DNA of 64,000 bases from Annona cherimola (lineage: Eukaryota > Streptophyta > Magnoliopsida > Magnoliales > Annonaceae), in assembly GCA_030490835.1 (NCBI GenBank), contig CM059971.1, positions 69,396,224 through 69,460,223 on the forward strand, given 5' to 3'. The notes under the pieces are model-generated. The model was not told where the DNA came from and made no database searches. It saw nothing but the letters and a program-made list of their open reading frames with translations. This document shows positions 49,967 to 60,079 of the stretch, in pieces (the first letter of the stretch is position 1; every line of letters starts with the position of its first letter). Position numbers and translations under genes: made by a program.

Positions 49967-50257
49967 GGGAGTGTTTGGCTACTTAAAAAACTTTTTAAAT
50001 TAGAACTTTTCAATCCAAACTTCTCACCATCCATAACTACTCTATTTTCTTATCATTTTTTCACATTTTCCTATACAACTACCCTACTTTTCAATCATTT
50101 TTACACAACTACCTATATAACTAATCTATCTATTTTAACTTTATTCTCTTTACTCATCTTCATCGCCCATATTATATAGCATCATTTTAATCCATTTCAA
50201 AAAAATTTACATAAAAAGTTTTTCATTTAAAAGTTTTATCAATTCCCAAACACGCCC
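49967..50257 (+). mobile_element. Tourist-like MITE family A, reference copy with TTA target duplication
   Basis: 291 bp with 12-bp terminal inverted repeats, GGGAGTGTTTGG and CCAAACACGCCC, differing at one position. TTA flanks both sides (49964-49966 and 50258-50260). A TTA target duplication and termini of the GGG...GTTTGG kind are hallmarks of Tourist MITEs of the PIF/Harbinger superfamily. It is non-coding; the 72-codon open frame through it is incidental. It serves here as the reference for copies at 1714, 2700, 11271, 20131, 38543, 47033 and about 55923. Confidence 0.85.
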
Positions 50258-50285
50258 TTAGTATAAAATATATATATATATAGAT

Positions 50286-50657
50286 GCTGTTCCGGTGCAG
50301 CATCACTGCACCGGAACAGCGATGCAGTGGGCCCAAAATGGGGCCCACATGATCATGAAATCATGATCTACTCCACCCATTGTATTTAGAATAATGTATT
50401 CTATTATCATACCAATTTTCATCCAAATCAAATACTTTAAAGTTGTTATTTACATCAAACTATTTTATTACGTTGGATTTGTACCATTTTCAAATGGGGC
50501 CCATATACATATCTGATTGGGATGAAAATTGGTATGGTAGTAGAATACATTATTTTAAATACAATGGGTGGAGTAGATCATGATTTCATGATCATGTGGG
50601 CCCCATTTTGGGGCCAATGTACCACTGTTCCGGTGCAGCGTCACTACACCGGAACAG

Positions 50658-50658
<1 letters not shown>
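50286..50658. mobile_element. MITE family B, complete copy with hairpins nested at both ends
   Basis: The whole 373-bp element folds back on itself: the TACTCCACCCATTGTATTTA block at the left is mirrored by an AATACAATGGGTGGAGTA block at the right. Each end is also a hairpin. At 50286-50320 GCTGTTCCGGTGCAG and CTGCACCGGAACAGC are exact complements around CATCA; at 50625-50658 the same hairpin appears with two changes. (TA)n lies on the left and (TC)n(TA)n directly on the right. No coding capacity. Confidence 0.8.
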
Positions 50659-50689
<31 letters not shown>

Positions 50690-52964
50690 GGTTTCTAAGC
50701 TTTATGGGTCTTTGTAACTAGATGGTTGCCTGAAAATGCTATTTGTCTTTTAGGCATCATTTCATTAGCTCGTCTTCTGTTGGCTTAGGCATGCTTCGCA
50801 GACCTTATTGGTATCCCTAGTTTCTTATTTGCTTTCCTTTTCCTTGCAACTGAATCCTAGGCAAGCTTGGAATTGAACACACTCAAAGCTCCCCAGGAAA
50901 AAAGGTAAGAAACACGGAGTGTTGAAATATGAGTCAAATTTACAATGATTCTGGTATGTTTTGATTACAATAAATCAAAGTTTTAAAGTGCTAATCAAGT
51001 ATGCGTACTGAGTCTAGCAAATCAAGGAAAATCCTTTTGAGTGTGAAAATTCAGGATTTCCAACAACTATGCTTCAAAGAAAAAATCAACAGATGAAATA
51101 GGCAAGATGTAAGAGCTAAATGAGAAGTTTTGGGCAACAGATACATTGACAGAATATCAATGTAAAAATGCAGGCATCCCAGTATGTTTCCAAAAACATC
51201 AAAAGACCAAGCAGAAAAATAAAAATAACCAAGACAAAGATTTCCAGCAACAGAGGCGTCAACGAAACATTGACTGACTACCACCCAGTTTTTATTCTTG
51301 AAAAAACATCAACAGATTCTCCAATACATCAGCGGAAGATATTGAAGGAAAGATTTGTGTTCATGGAATAATATTTTTGTCAATGGAAAATTGCAACAGT
51401 TTGCCACTAATGCAGACATCTGCTACCTACATCTTGAGTAAATGCACTCTAACGATCTAATAACAGGAAAATCACACGTTCACTGTGAATATAAGGTGCA
51501 TTCAATGAAATAAAAACACTAGAAGGCCAATTATTAAATTTTCCAACCATTGAAGTTCTCCAGCATTCACTACATCCAAAAGAAGTTTCTAAGTACTCAA
51601 TCTTGGAAAGCTCTACAACTCTTCATCATCTTCTTCAAAAAAAGAATTGCTCTTCTTGTGCTTCAAAGAATACACATCTAAGTCTAATATTTCTTTATTG
51701 GATTTTGTTTGTTTTATTCCTTGAATTGGTGGTGGAAACCAGGTCCCTGAAGTTGGAGTCTGGACTCAAAACAATATATATTTTTTAATGTTGCATTGAT
51801 GTCTTCTAGAGCTATAATTTAGAAAGAGCTAGTGCTCTAAGGTCATAACCTGTTAAGTTAGTAGAATCTAAGACAGGAGCGTGTACTAGGAAGAGTGGGG
51901 TAGGGTGATTTACCCAAATCACAATATAACATGCCTGCTAGCATGACTGTTTATTTGCTCTCGTGTTTGATTATTCCTTAGCATACTGTTCTCTAGAAAA
52001 GGAAACTTTATTTGAGGGTTTAACCAGGTAATTAAATTTTAGCAACCCAATTTACCGCTCCTCTCTTTGATTAAGTCATTCTTTGGGACCAACAAAAGTA
52101 CACAAGAGTAAGAGAGAGAATGACCTTAATAGGATAGGAACAGTTGGTGGGGAAGGGGCCTAGCAGTGGATGGATAAGAGCTTGCTTGAATTCCTAATGT
52201 CGGAAAAGCCAGCAGAAAGAAACCTGGATTATAAATTCTACCGTGATGAGAAAGACAACTACAAGATCAAGCTAGGTTGGACTGTATGGATAGCAAAGAA
52301 ATCCTCTCTTTATAGCATTTTTATAGCTCTTCTATATCCAAAATTGTGTATGTAAACAACACTGGCTTAGTTTCTTCTATTTTAAAGTATGATGGGAAGA
52401 AGGGGAAAAAATAATAAAAAAATAAGGTGGACTTTTATCAAGTAAGGGATCAGTTAAGGAAATAATGCTTTACCCGAGGAAATGTGCATGGAGTACTGAT
52501 TCCAATAAGCCTAAGTTATAGTTGCAACTTGAGAGTGTTTAATCTTCAGCTTCAAATAAAACCCACTAAAGCATACAAACCAAAAGTGCCGGTAGCCAAG
52601 CCAACATGGATTCTAACACCAAAATCAGACACAGGACAGGGATTGCATGGCATTCAGGAGGTGATGATTTGTTTTCCAATTTCAGAACGAAAAGCAAAAC
52701 AAAAAATCTTTTTCCACATGACACCACAATGAAAAAGCTAGATATATCCCTCCCTTTCAGCAGCAGCAAAATAATAAAAAGAATATATTCAAAAGATGTT
52801 TAAGAAGCGTATTCATAAAATAAAATTCAATATATCAATTTATAGAACTAGAAAAATCAGTATGCTGCTGCTGCTGAAACCAAAGAAAGAACAGAACAGA
52901 CTCATCAGGTGTCGAGGCTACAGCTTCATTAAAGCCACGCTAGCTATGTTAGCCGCTTAAGAAT

Positions 52965-52983
52965 TTTTTTTTTTTTTTTTTTT
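52965..52983. repeat. Poly(T) run
   Basis: About 19 consecutive T residues (a poly-A run on the minus strand). No element body was recognised on either side, so its origin is unclear. Confidence 0.85.
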
Positions 52984-54942
52984 CCCTCCTCTCTCAAACA
53001 GTTGGAGAATTCTTGTTTTAAAAGCATCAAGCAGCGATGAGTGTTTCACACAATTCTGATGGTCATGCATGCCTGATGACAATCTTTTCATAAATCAGGG
53101 GGTAAAAACCACTAGTTTTAAGCTGAGTAATTACTACAAGTTCAAATCAGTTTCTTTGTGGGAGCCATCTTCAGAGAAAGCCAGCCCTGTCCTGCTAAAG
53201 AAGACAAGCCAGCCACTAAATTGCCGAACCTAACCATATTCATGTAGAAGACATGTATTTTGCTCCTGTGCAACCAAAACATCTTGCTTGATGGAAGCAG
53301 TTCAATAGCTTGTCTCTGTTTTCTACAGTCGCTTCTCGTATGTGCAGCTTAAATGGTAATTTCCAGGAAATTTTAATTTCTGCTTACGCTATTGACTCCA
53401 TTTAATTGATGTTGACTTCAGAGTCAGTCATTCTTCCCTACAATTCACATATTAAGAACTTGTGCAATTTAATCTAATTCTAATTGTTTGATCAAGTTTT
53501 TAGTTATAATAGATTACCTAAAATCTACCTACACACAAAATTCGAAGGAGCATGCTTGGAAATAGTGTGCAACTCAGGCTCATAAAATTCGAGTTCACCT
53601 CAACCATAACACTAATCCTATCTTTGAAATTTGGGTACATGTTAAGTTTCAGGTTAGAATTCTTCCATTAATATATATTTGTTGTCCATCCTGTACTTAG
53701 CTTCAAATCTATCACTCAAAAAAATTTCTAAAACGATAACTTCTTTTTTTTTATCTTAAAGCAAGAAATTTCAAGAGTGTTCAAGAGTGGAAAGAAGTAA
53801 CCTCATTTAGATATTTTCAAAGTAGAAGAATGAAGAGGTACATCTTTTTCCTATTTTGCAATTTAATATCAACATCGCAACCATATATATTAACATTCAA
53901 TCATAAGAAAAACCTAATAATGTCAAGAAAATCATCCAACAACCACAGCATGTCAAGATAAATTTAAAAGTACAACAAGTTTACTTTGAGTAGACCAAAC
54001 ATCCAACCACTAGTCTAAAGTTCAAACATCAAAATTATATGAACCAAATTACAACATCCAACATAAGAGCTTAAGTTACAACACAACCAAATAAAACATT
54101 CCAAGTTTCCGACATAGTCATTCTTCTTGTCTTGAAACTATCACCAAGCCAAACTCTTTTTCCCTAAAAAAAATGCAAAAATCTGATGTTATATTATATA
54201 ATTGGACTTACGGAGGAACAATGCTTATATACTAAAAATTATAATTAATACCTCATCTAAATTAATGTTTTGGTGGAAAATGATGTAAACGGCGCATATT
54301 GATGATTTATCAGCTTCTTCTAAAAAAATGACTAATGTTATTTTGAAATAGTATTGAAAATATGTTAAAAATTTGAAATATAGAGAGTGGCTGCTCAACT
54401 TTACAAAATTCTCTAAAACCTTCTTTCTCAACCAATTTAAATGGCAATTCATCAAGATTAATCATTTGTGCCATTGCTTTTTTGCAAGTTCCTTAGGCAA
54501 ACTTCCCATTAGTATTGTCTTGCATATTACTTGAAGTAACATTTTTATAATACATCTATATGCATAGTTAGACATGTTCATGTAAATCACAATAATTCTA
54601 CCCATATTATAACAATAAGCAAAAAAAATCAACATTCTATCAATTATCACAATTATTTCCACATTAAAAGTTGATAACTAATGCAAATCAACACCCAAAC
54701 ACATACACAGTGGCATAATTCTAGCTACAGAATGGGTCATCAATTGTTAGAAGTAACTGTGTTACCCGGTCGGAGATCAAATGTGATAATCAACAGCAGG
54801 GAATGTGGCTGCAGCAGCCAACAGAAGAGTAGGGAAGATTCGGAAGAATTGAAAGCTGTACCTCAAAAATAAACAGCTTGTAGTGGAGAGAACAAATAAA
54901 ACAATGAAAGGGGATTTTAGAAGATTCAAAGGGGAAACAAAC

Positions 54943-55428
54943 CTCGGTAGCTCCAGTTCGAAGTGAGGGCTTGCCAGAGAAGAAGCCTGCTGCAACAGAG
55001 TCGCGTCGCTGAAACGGAATGAAGCTGTGGTAGGCGGATTCACTAAATCGGTTCGCTGGAGAATTTCGTCGTGGGAACAGAATGAAGCTGCGGTAGCGAG
55101 ATTTCGAACAGAGCAACTCGGTGCGCTGGAGAAAAGGTTAGCTGCAACGAACAGGGAATGGACGAAGAAGCTGAGGCTGCGGCTTGGAAGAGGCGTTGGG
55201 GCAGCGACGAGTGCGGCGGCTGCAGGGCTGCCGGAAATGGCGAAGGAGGCCGGCACGGGAGACGAAAGCGACGAAGATGAGACTGGTAGGGTTTGACGGA
55301 GAAGGCGTGCGCCGAGGCCGTAGCTGTGAAAGCCGCCGCCGGCTTCTGAGAAGATGGGTGTAGGGCGTGCGGTGGCTGTCAGGAATTTCTGATGGGGAGA
55401 AATAGGGCAGGGAAGAAGAGAACCTTTA
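54943..55428 (-). other. GC-rich minus-strand stretch resembling a long 5' leader exon
   Basis: This is a GC-rich island in AT-rich DNA. On the minus strand it contains no ATG at all, whereas the plus strand has seven, and it ends with CTACCGAG before GTTTGTTTCC, a splice-donor-like junction at 54942. AAACCCTA, a plant telo-box found in housekeeping promoters, occurs near 55290 on the minus strand. A minus-strand frame is open across the region but lacks an internal start. One alternative frame near the donor is rich in R and S (RRDSVAAGFFSGKPSL), like a mitochondrial presequence, so it could instead be the first exon of another gene. Best reading: a leader exon, possibly of TFIIE alpha. A roughly 64-bp imperfect internal duplication (AATGAAGCTG.GGTAG at about 55018 and 55081) is present. 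Confidence 0.4.
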
Positions 55429-55732
55429 CATGTGGTAATATAAAATTGTGGGGTGCGGCCGTCCGTATTCATCGTGCCATGCCGGCCGCAAAACATTTTT
55501 TTTTTTTTTCGTAAACATGTAAAGTTATAAAAAATTTAAAGAAAATATTATTATATTTAAAATTTTTTAAAAATTTTAAATCATTTAAAAATAATAAAAA
55601 TCGATTTTTAAATTAAATACACCTAATTTTACATATTATAAGAAAATTTTAAAAAATTTTAGAAGGTCTCATGGCACGCATGGGGGATCACTCCTCAATA
55701 AAATATCATTTATAGAATTGAAATCGAGTTTC

Positions 55733-55922
55733 GGTTGGTCTGAAGTCAAATTTATTTTGAATCGAACTCAAGCTTAGTAACGTTAAGTTCTGGGCTGGTT
55801 GGTCTAAAGTCAAATTTATTTTGAATCGAACCTAAGCTTAGTAACATCAAGTTCTAGGCTTCCGGCGCTAACTCATTTCGGGCTTGGTGGGATGCGCTAA
55901 CTCATTTCGGGCTTGGTGGGAT
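55733..55922. repeat. Two adjacent tandem duplications (64 bp x2, then 29 bp x2)
   Basis: GGTTGGTCT.AAGTCAAATT starts units at 55733 and 55797 (64-bp period, several differences). Directly after, GCGCTAACTCATTTCGGGCT starts units at 55865 and 55894 (29-bp period, apparently identical). The second pair ends where a family A MITE begins. Confidence 0.92.
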
Positions 55923-56210
55923 TTTGAAATTTTTTTAAAAAAAATGAATAAAATTTTTGATGAAAAGTTTTTAAAAATAAAAGTTATAAAATGCTATGAT
56001 ATGATAGCGGTAATAATAAAAAGTAAGGAGGATAAATTTGAAATAAATGGGATAGCGGTGTGGGTAATCTTGTAGAAATAATTAAAAAGTATAGTAGTTG
56101 TATAGGAACATGTGAAGAAATGATTAAAAAATATTCTAGTTATAAAGAGTGAAAAATTTTAAATTGAAAAGTTTTAACTTGATTTTTTTTTCACATCGCC
56201 AAACACGCCT
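55923..56210 (-). mobile_element. Tourist-like MITE family A, reverse orientation
   Basis: The right terminus CCAAACACGCC is followed by TAA, the complement of the TTA target site. The interior is reverse-strand family sequence (ATGAAAAGTTTTTAAAAA, GTAGTTGTATAGGAACATGT, AATTGAAAAGTTTTAACTTG). The left terminus is obscure, overlapping or replaced by the 29-bp repeat. Confidence 0.6.
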
Positions 56211-56289
56211 AAGGTTTAAGACTTCTTTTATTATAAGATTAGGGACTGTTGGTATTGTTTATACATGAGAGGGCCTATAGCATATTAAT

Positions 56290-57700
56290 TTTTCGGTGTA
56301 TTTGGTTTGGTCGAAAATTCGTTTATCATCCAATAACTTTTCACGGCAGGGGTAAAGTAGTCATTTCACAGTGTATGAAACGTCATTTAGGATGAAGAAT
56401 GTAATGTTAGCAGAAGCCGTATCTTGGGAAGAGGAATGGGGGAGAAAAAACGAGAAGAGGTATGTCGTTGCTCATCCAACCCCAATCCAACCAGTACCAC
56501 GAGCGCGCTGAGTTGTGGCCGACACCGGCTCATGCCATATGACTCATCGACGATCCCGTCAAAACGATTGCTCCCCGCCAGGCCTGCTGCATTTCATGCA
56601 TGGCAACGCCTAAAACGACCACCAAGAGCTGTTGTGCTGGTGACACATAAACCATCAACACAGGTAGAACAACATCTTTCTGTGGCGTCCGTCAGCTCTC
56701 CAGCAAAACCAACTTGCCACCGATCTAGACGGGCCGCCGCATAGGTGATGCCTCTCTCCCCTACTACTTTGCGATCTATGAATGTCCGTTGTTTCTCCCC
56801 TGTTTCTAGTGCGAACGCAAAATTTTCATGACGGACGATTTCTAGTGTGATCTTCGATTCCTGGATTTTCTGGTTTTTCCATCGGTAGTGCGAATGCAAA
56901 ATGTGGAGGACAAGGGATTTGTGGTGCAAACTTTTTTTTGTCCAAATCGCAACAAGCCGCACTCCTACTAAGCGCGTGACGGCGTACTTTCCCTTGCCCT
57001 ATTGCTTCCTTTTGTCCCGTCGCAGCACACACTGCACCCTTGCCCTATTGCTTCTGTTGTAGCCTCCCTCCTCTCCGTCGCTCTCACCCCTTTCTCCTTC
57101 CCTTCCGGCCTGCCATCTTTCAACTGCTGCAGCATCTCAGATAACCGATTGTCCCTGTCCCTGATTCCCTCTCCCTTGCCCTCTTCCCTCCATCATGAGA
57201 ATCACTCCCTCCCATCTTCTTCTCTGGCCATCGCCCGCTGCTCTATCCCATGTCTGCTATGGAGACACCGATCAGGCCGTCGAAAATGGACGGCCAAGAT
57301 TAAAGAGGAGTAAGAAAACACACATGATTATTAGAGGCCCTCTCTGGCTTGATCCAGTAGGCTAAAATTTTCTAATGTTCCCAATTTGGGTTGCACCTGA
57401 CACATGATCACTCATCCGTAAGAATGGTTGCAAAATTTTGGATTCGATATTAATGAGATAATTTGCTTTTTCCAAACCATATAATGCTCTTGTCAATTGG
57501 GTGGATGTGGTTTTCAGAAAGGACAGGATCATTTATGCTGGATTCGATATTATTTGCTAATGGTGTTGTACATATAACAACGGATGCCTCTGGACAGAGA
57601 ATAATGGAATACACCTTTTCTTATATCATAACAACCAGTTGTACTTAAATATAATATATCCACAAAAAAAAAATGTTGAGTTCTTATGGTGTTTTTTACC
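56290..57700. other. GC-richer intergenic stretch, no gene identified
   Basis: 56420-57310 is GC-richer and has open frames on both strands (106, 122 and 103 codons). Their translations are low in complexity and antisense to each other, with no motif I recognise. It could be a decayed gene or retroelement. 57310-57700 shows nothing recognisable. Confidence 0.35.
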
Positions 57701-57702
57701 CC

Positions 57703-57942
57703 CTATTCAATGTAAGCCCAATCCAAGTGAGGATGCTCAATAGCTCTAGCATTGTCAAGGATAGCATAGGCATGGGCTTCATCGCGACATTACCCTGCCC
57801 CCCAAGAAAATTGAACTGCGTGTTGTCCTAAATTAGGATTTGTACGCCCACGAGCTACCTATGATTGGATGTTCTTCTTAAAATAGCGCCAGTCCTGAAA
57901 ATGGTTGTGAAGTGGCCATGTGGGTGGGGTTCGAGTCATCAT
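57703..57942 (-). pseudogene. Degraded coding-like fragment of unknown family
   Basis: One minus-strand frame runs 80 codons from ATG (57940-57942) to TAG (57703-57705) and has the amino-acid texture of a real protein (HNHFQDWRYFKKN, RTNPNLGQHAVQFSW, RDEAHAYAILDNARA, EHPHLDWAY), but two in-frame stops interrupt it, before VARG and before CRDE. I do not recognise the family. Its position next to the decayed Harbinger ORFs, on the opposite strand, suggests it may be part of the same or another mobile element. Confidence 0.4.
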
Positions 57943-57949
57943 CTGATTG

Positions 57950-58060
57950 AAAAGTTAGTTATAAGAAGAAGTGGAAAAATAATTTAAAAATATGACAGTC
58001 ATGGAGAGTTTAAAATTTTAGTTTGTAAATCTTTTGTTAAAAACAAACATGCCATAAAAT
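57950..58060 (-). mobile_element. Family A MITE fragment
   Basis: AATAATTTAAAAATATGACA, CATGGAGAGTTTAAAATTTT and CAAACATGCC follow one end of the family in reverse orientation. The other end is missing. Confidence 0.4.
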
Positions 58061-58109
58061 TATGAATTTTCTTTCTTGTTGCGATTTTCATTATGGTCAG
58101 TTGACTATA

Positions 58110-58300
58110 GATGATTGTTGAAAATCAGTGATATTTTAAGTAATTACTAAGATGTCACTAATTTTCAACAATAAAAAATAAATATCTAAAATACTCCAAA
58201 AATGGTAAAAATTTATATACATGTTAAATACACCTAAATTAACAGTTTTATAAAAAAATTTCAAAAAAAAAAGGTGCGTGCACCCGGGAGCAGGGAGTGC
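58110..58300. repeat. Foldback element (relative of 1285-1612), partial
   Basis: GTTGAAAATCAGTGATATTT and AAGATGTCACTAATTTTCAA form a stem around 58140. The right part repeats the 1500-1612 sequence (ACTCCAAAAATGGTAAAAAT, then the GTGCACCCGGGAGC end). The end contains a hairpin, GGGAGC...GCTCCC. It lies 60 bp before the Harbinger transposase frame. Confidence 0.65.
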
Positions 58301-58361
58301 TGCCCGCTCCCTGGTGCAATGAATCACATTCCAATTACAAATAGCCAAGTCTTTACCTCTA

Positions 58362-59783
58362 ATGACATGTTCACTTCTCGATGGTCTTAGTTTACCAAAT
58401 ATGTCTTCATTCTTGGAACACTTACATTTAGAGGTGTCTTATGAGGTCCTAAGCGTGGCGGCAGGCATTGTACAACGATGTAGAACAATTGCTATCTTAG
58501 GCGGAGCACTTGCCCTAGCACAAGAGGTTGAGAATGCACAAGACCAAGAGTTGACAAATCGCGATCTAGCACTCCAGCACGAGTTGTTTATGTATTCATC
58601 GATACGTGGTGGGGATAGAAGATGCATTTCTTATGTGCGCATGAGCACCTTTGCATTCAACCAGCTATGCGAAATAGTGAAGAGCAAAGGCTTATTACAA
58701 GCGACTAGACATTTGACAATCAATGATCAAATGGCGATGTTCCTGCATACGCTAGCGCATAATGTTAAAAATCGTATGATAGGTATGTACTTCTGTAGGT
58801 CGGGTGAAAGTGTGCATCGCCATTTTCATAGATGTCTGCATGCAATTCTCCAGCTCTATGAGGACTTCGTACCCCAGCTAGTACCGAGACTCACCCAAAG
58901 ATTACCTCAGATCCATCTTTTGCCCCTTATTTTCAGGCATTCTACTCTTCACTAGAGACTTTGCTACTTTGCATTTTACTATCATACTAACTGAACCCAT
59001 ACTTGTTAGGATTGCGTTGGCGCACTTGATGGCACACATATTCCTGTGCTGCCTCCCAATGAGAATGCATTGGCATTTAGGAATAGGCATGGAAATGTAA
59101 GTCAAAATGTCATGGCCGCATGTGACTTCAGTATGAAATTCACGTACATACTAGCAGGGTGGGAAGGTAGTACACATGATGCGCGTGTGCTGCAATCGGC
59201 ACTTGACTTGTCCACCAATCGATTAAGTATCCCATGAGGTACTTATTTTTCTTTCCGCCTTCACAACAAATCTTGGTATGACAACAACGCATGATAAAAT
59301 TGTTAATCACTTGTCACAGGACGCTACTATCTAGTGGATGTAGGATATGCACATGTGACGGGATTCATGACCCCGTATAAAAGGGTTTCATATCATTCGA
59401 GCAACTTTGGTCATGGCAGGAATCTCTAGAACTGTCATGAGTTATTTAATTATAGGCATGCGAGGTTGCACACAACAATCGAATGACTTTTTGCTGTATG
59501 GAAGAAGAGATTTTCAGCACTTCAAGTGGCAACCTCGTACCCATACAGAGTGCAGGTGAAAATGGTGATTGCTTCTGCCATCCTGCATAACTACATTGAA
59601 GAACTACCTCGCGTTATTGAAGAAGAACCGATGCAAGCTGAAGATGCTGCAACAACAACCGAGGGCGAGGAGGCAAACCTCGAAGTTATGATTAGGAGGG
59701 TGTCTCTAGAAGCACGAAATGCATGGAGACTCAAACGAGATGACGTTGCATATCAAATGTGGGCGAATATGCCAATTATATAG
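58362..59783 (+). pseudogene. PIF/Harbinger transposase (HARBI1-type nuclease), inactivated
   Basis: Would catalyse excision and insertion of Harbinger elements at TTA sites. Segment 1 (58362 to about 58905) contains the plant HARBI1 N-terminal region with YVRMSTFAFNQLCEIVK, TINDQMAMFLHTLAHNVKNR and HRHFHRCLHAILQ. After an intron-like gap, segment 2 (59010-59238) begins DCVGALDGTHIPV and includes GSTHDARVLQSAL, giving the first two catalytic aspartates. Segment 3 (59320-59783) begins RYYLVDVGYAH and includes FNYRHARLHTTIE with the catalytic glutamate, then WKKRFSAL and ILHNYIEELPRV. Lesions: a frameshift near 58905 ahead of the DPSFAPYF block, a GC instead of GT at the expected first donor, TGA at 59235-59237, TAG at 59427-59429 and TGA at 59484-59486 right after the glutamate. 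The family assignment is firm; activity is excluded by the stops. Confidence 0.9.
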
Positions 59784-60079
59784 GATAGGTTGAAAATCTA
59801 AACTATTTATGCTACATTTTGCATTAAGAGTGTTGTTTTTGGTATGTTTGCATGTCTTATGTTTGACCTATATGAGGAACTTACTGTCACTAACATGTTT
59901 CCCCATGAATCATATGCATGCTTCTAATGCATTTCATCAAGTTTGTCGTGATTGGCCACATAATAACGGATCACGTGAAAGCTGTTATGTTTTCTTTTCT
60001 TCACTTATTGAAATATAATATCTTTTTCATCAAAGTTGTGTGTGAGCATATGCTAATGTGTATGTAATAGGGTGCCAAC

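Larger units (their letters stand above)
45230..54942. other. About 9.7 kb without a recognised gene; intergenic or a long 5' intron
   Basis: Holds MITEs of families A and B, a 373-bp tandem duplication and simple repeats listed separately. The short open frames (for example at 51100-51790 and 52170-52800) match no protein I recognise. The stretch is either the spacer upstream of TFIIE alpha or, if the segment at 54943-55428 is its leader, the first intron. Confidence 0.5.

Noticed and set aside
49961..50179. 72-codon plus-strand frame
   Set aside because: Contained in the complete Tourist-like MITE; similar frames recur in other copies by sequence identity, not by coding selection.
54777..55496. 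239-codon minus-strand open frame as a protein-coding gene
   Set aside because: Its only ATGs are at the extreme 5' edge, in AT-rich flank beyond the GC island; the translation is a low-complexity S/A/L-rich run and shows no domain. The segment reads better as a leader.
56424..57313. Open frames on both strands in GC-richer DNA as genes
   Set aside because: Mutually antisense, low complexity, no domains and no convincing splice structure.
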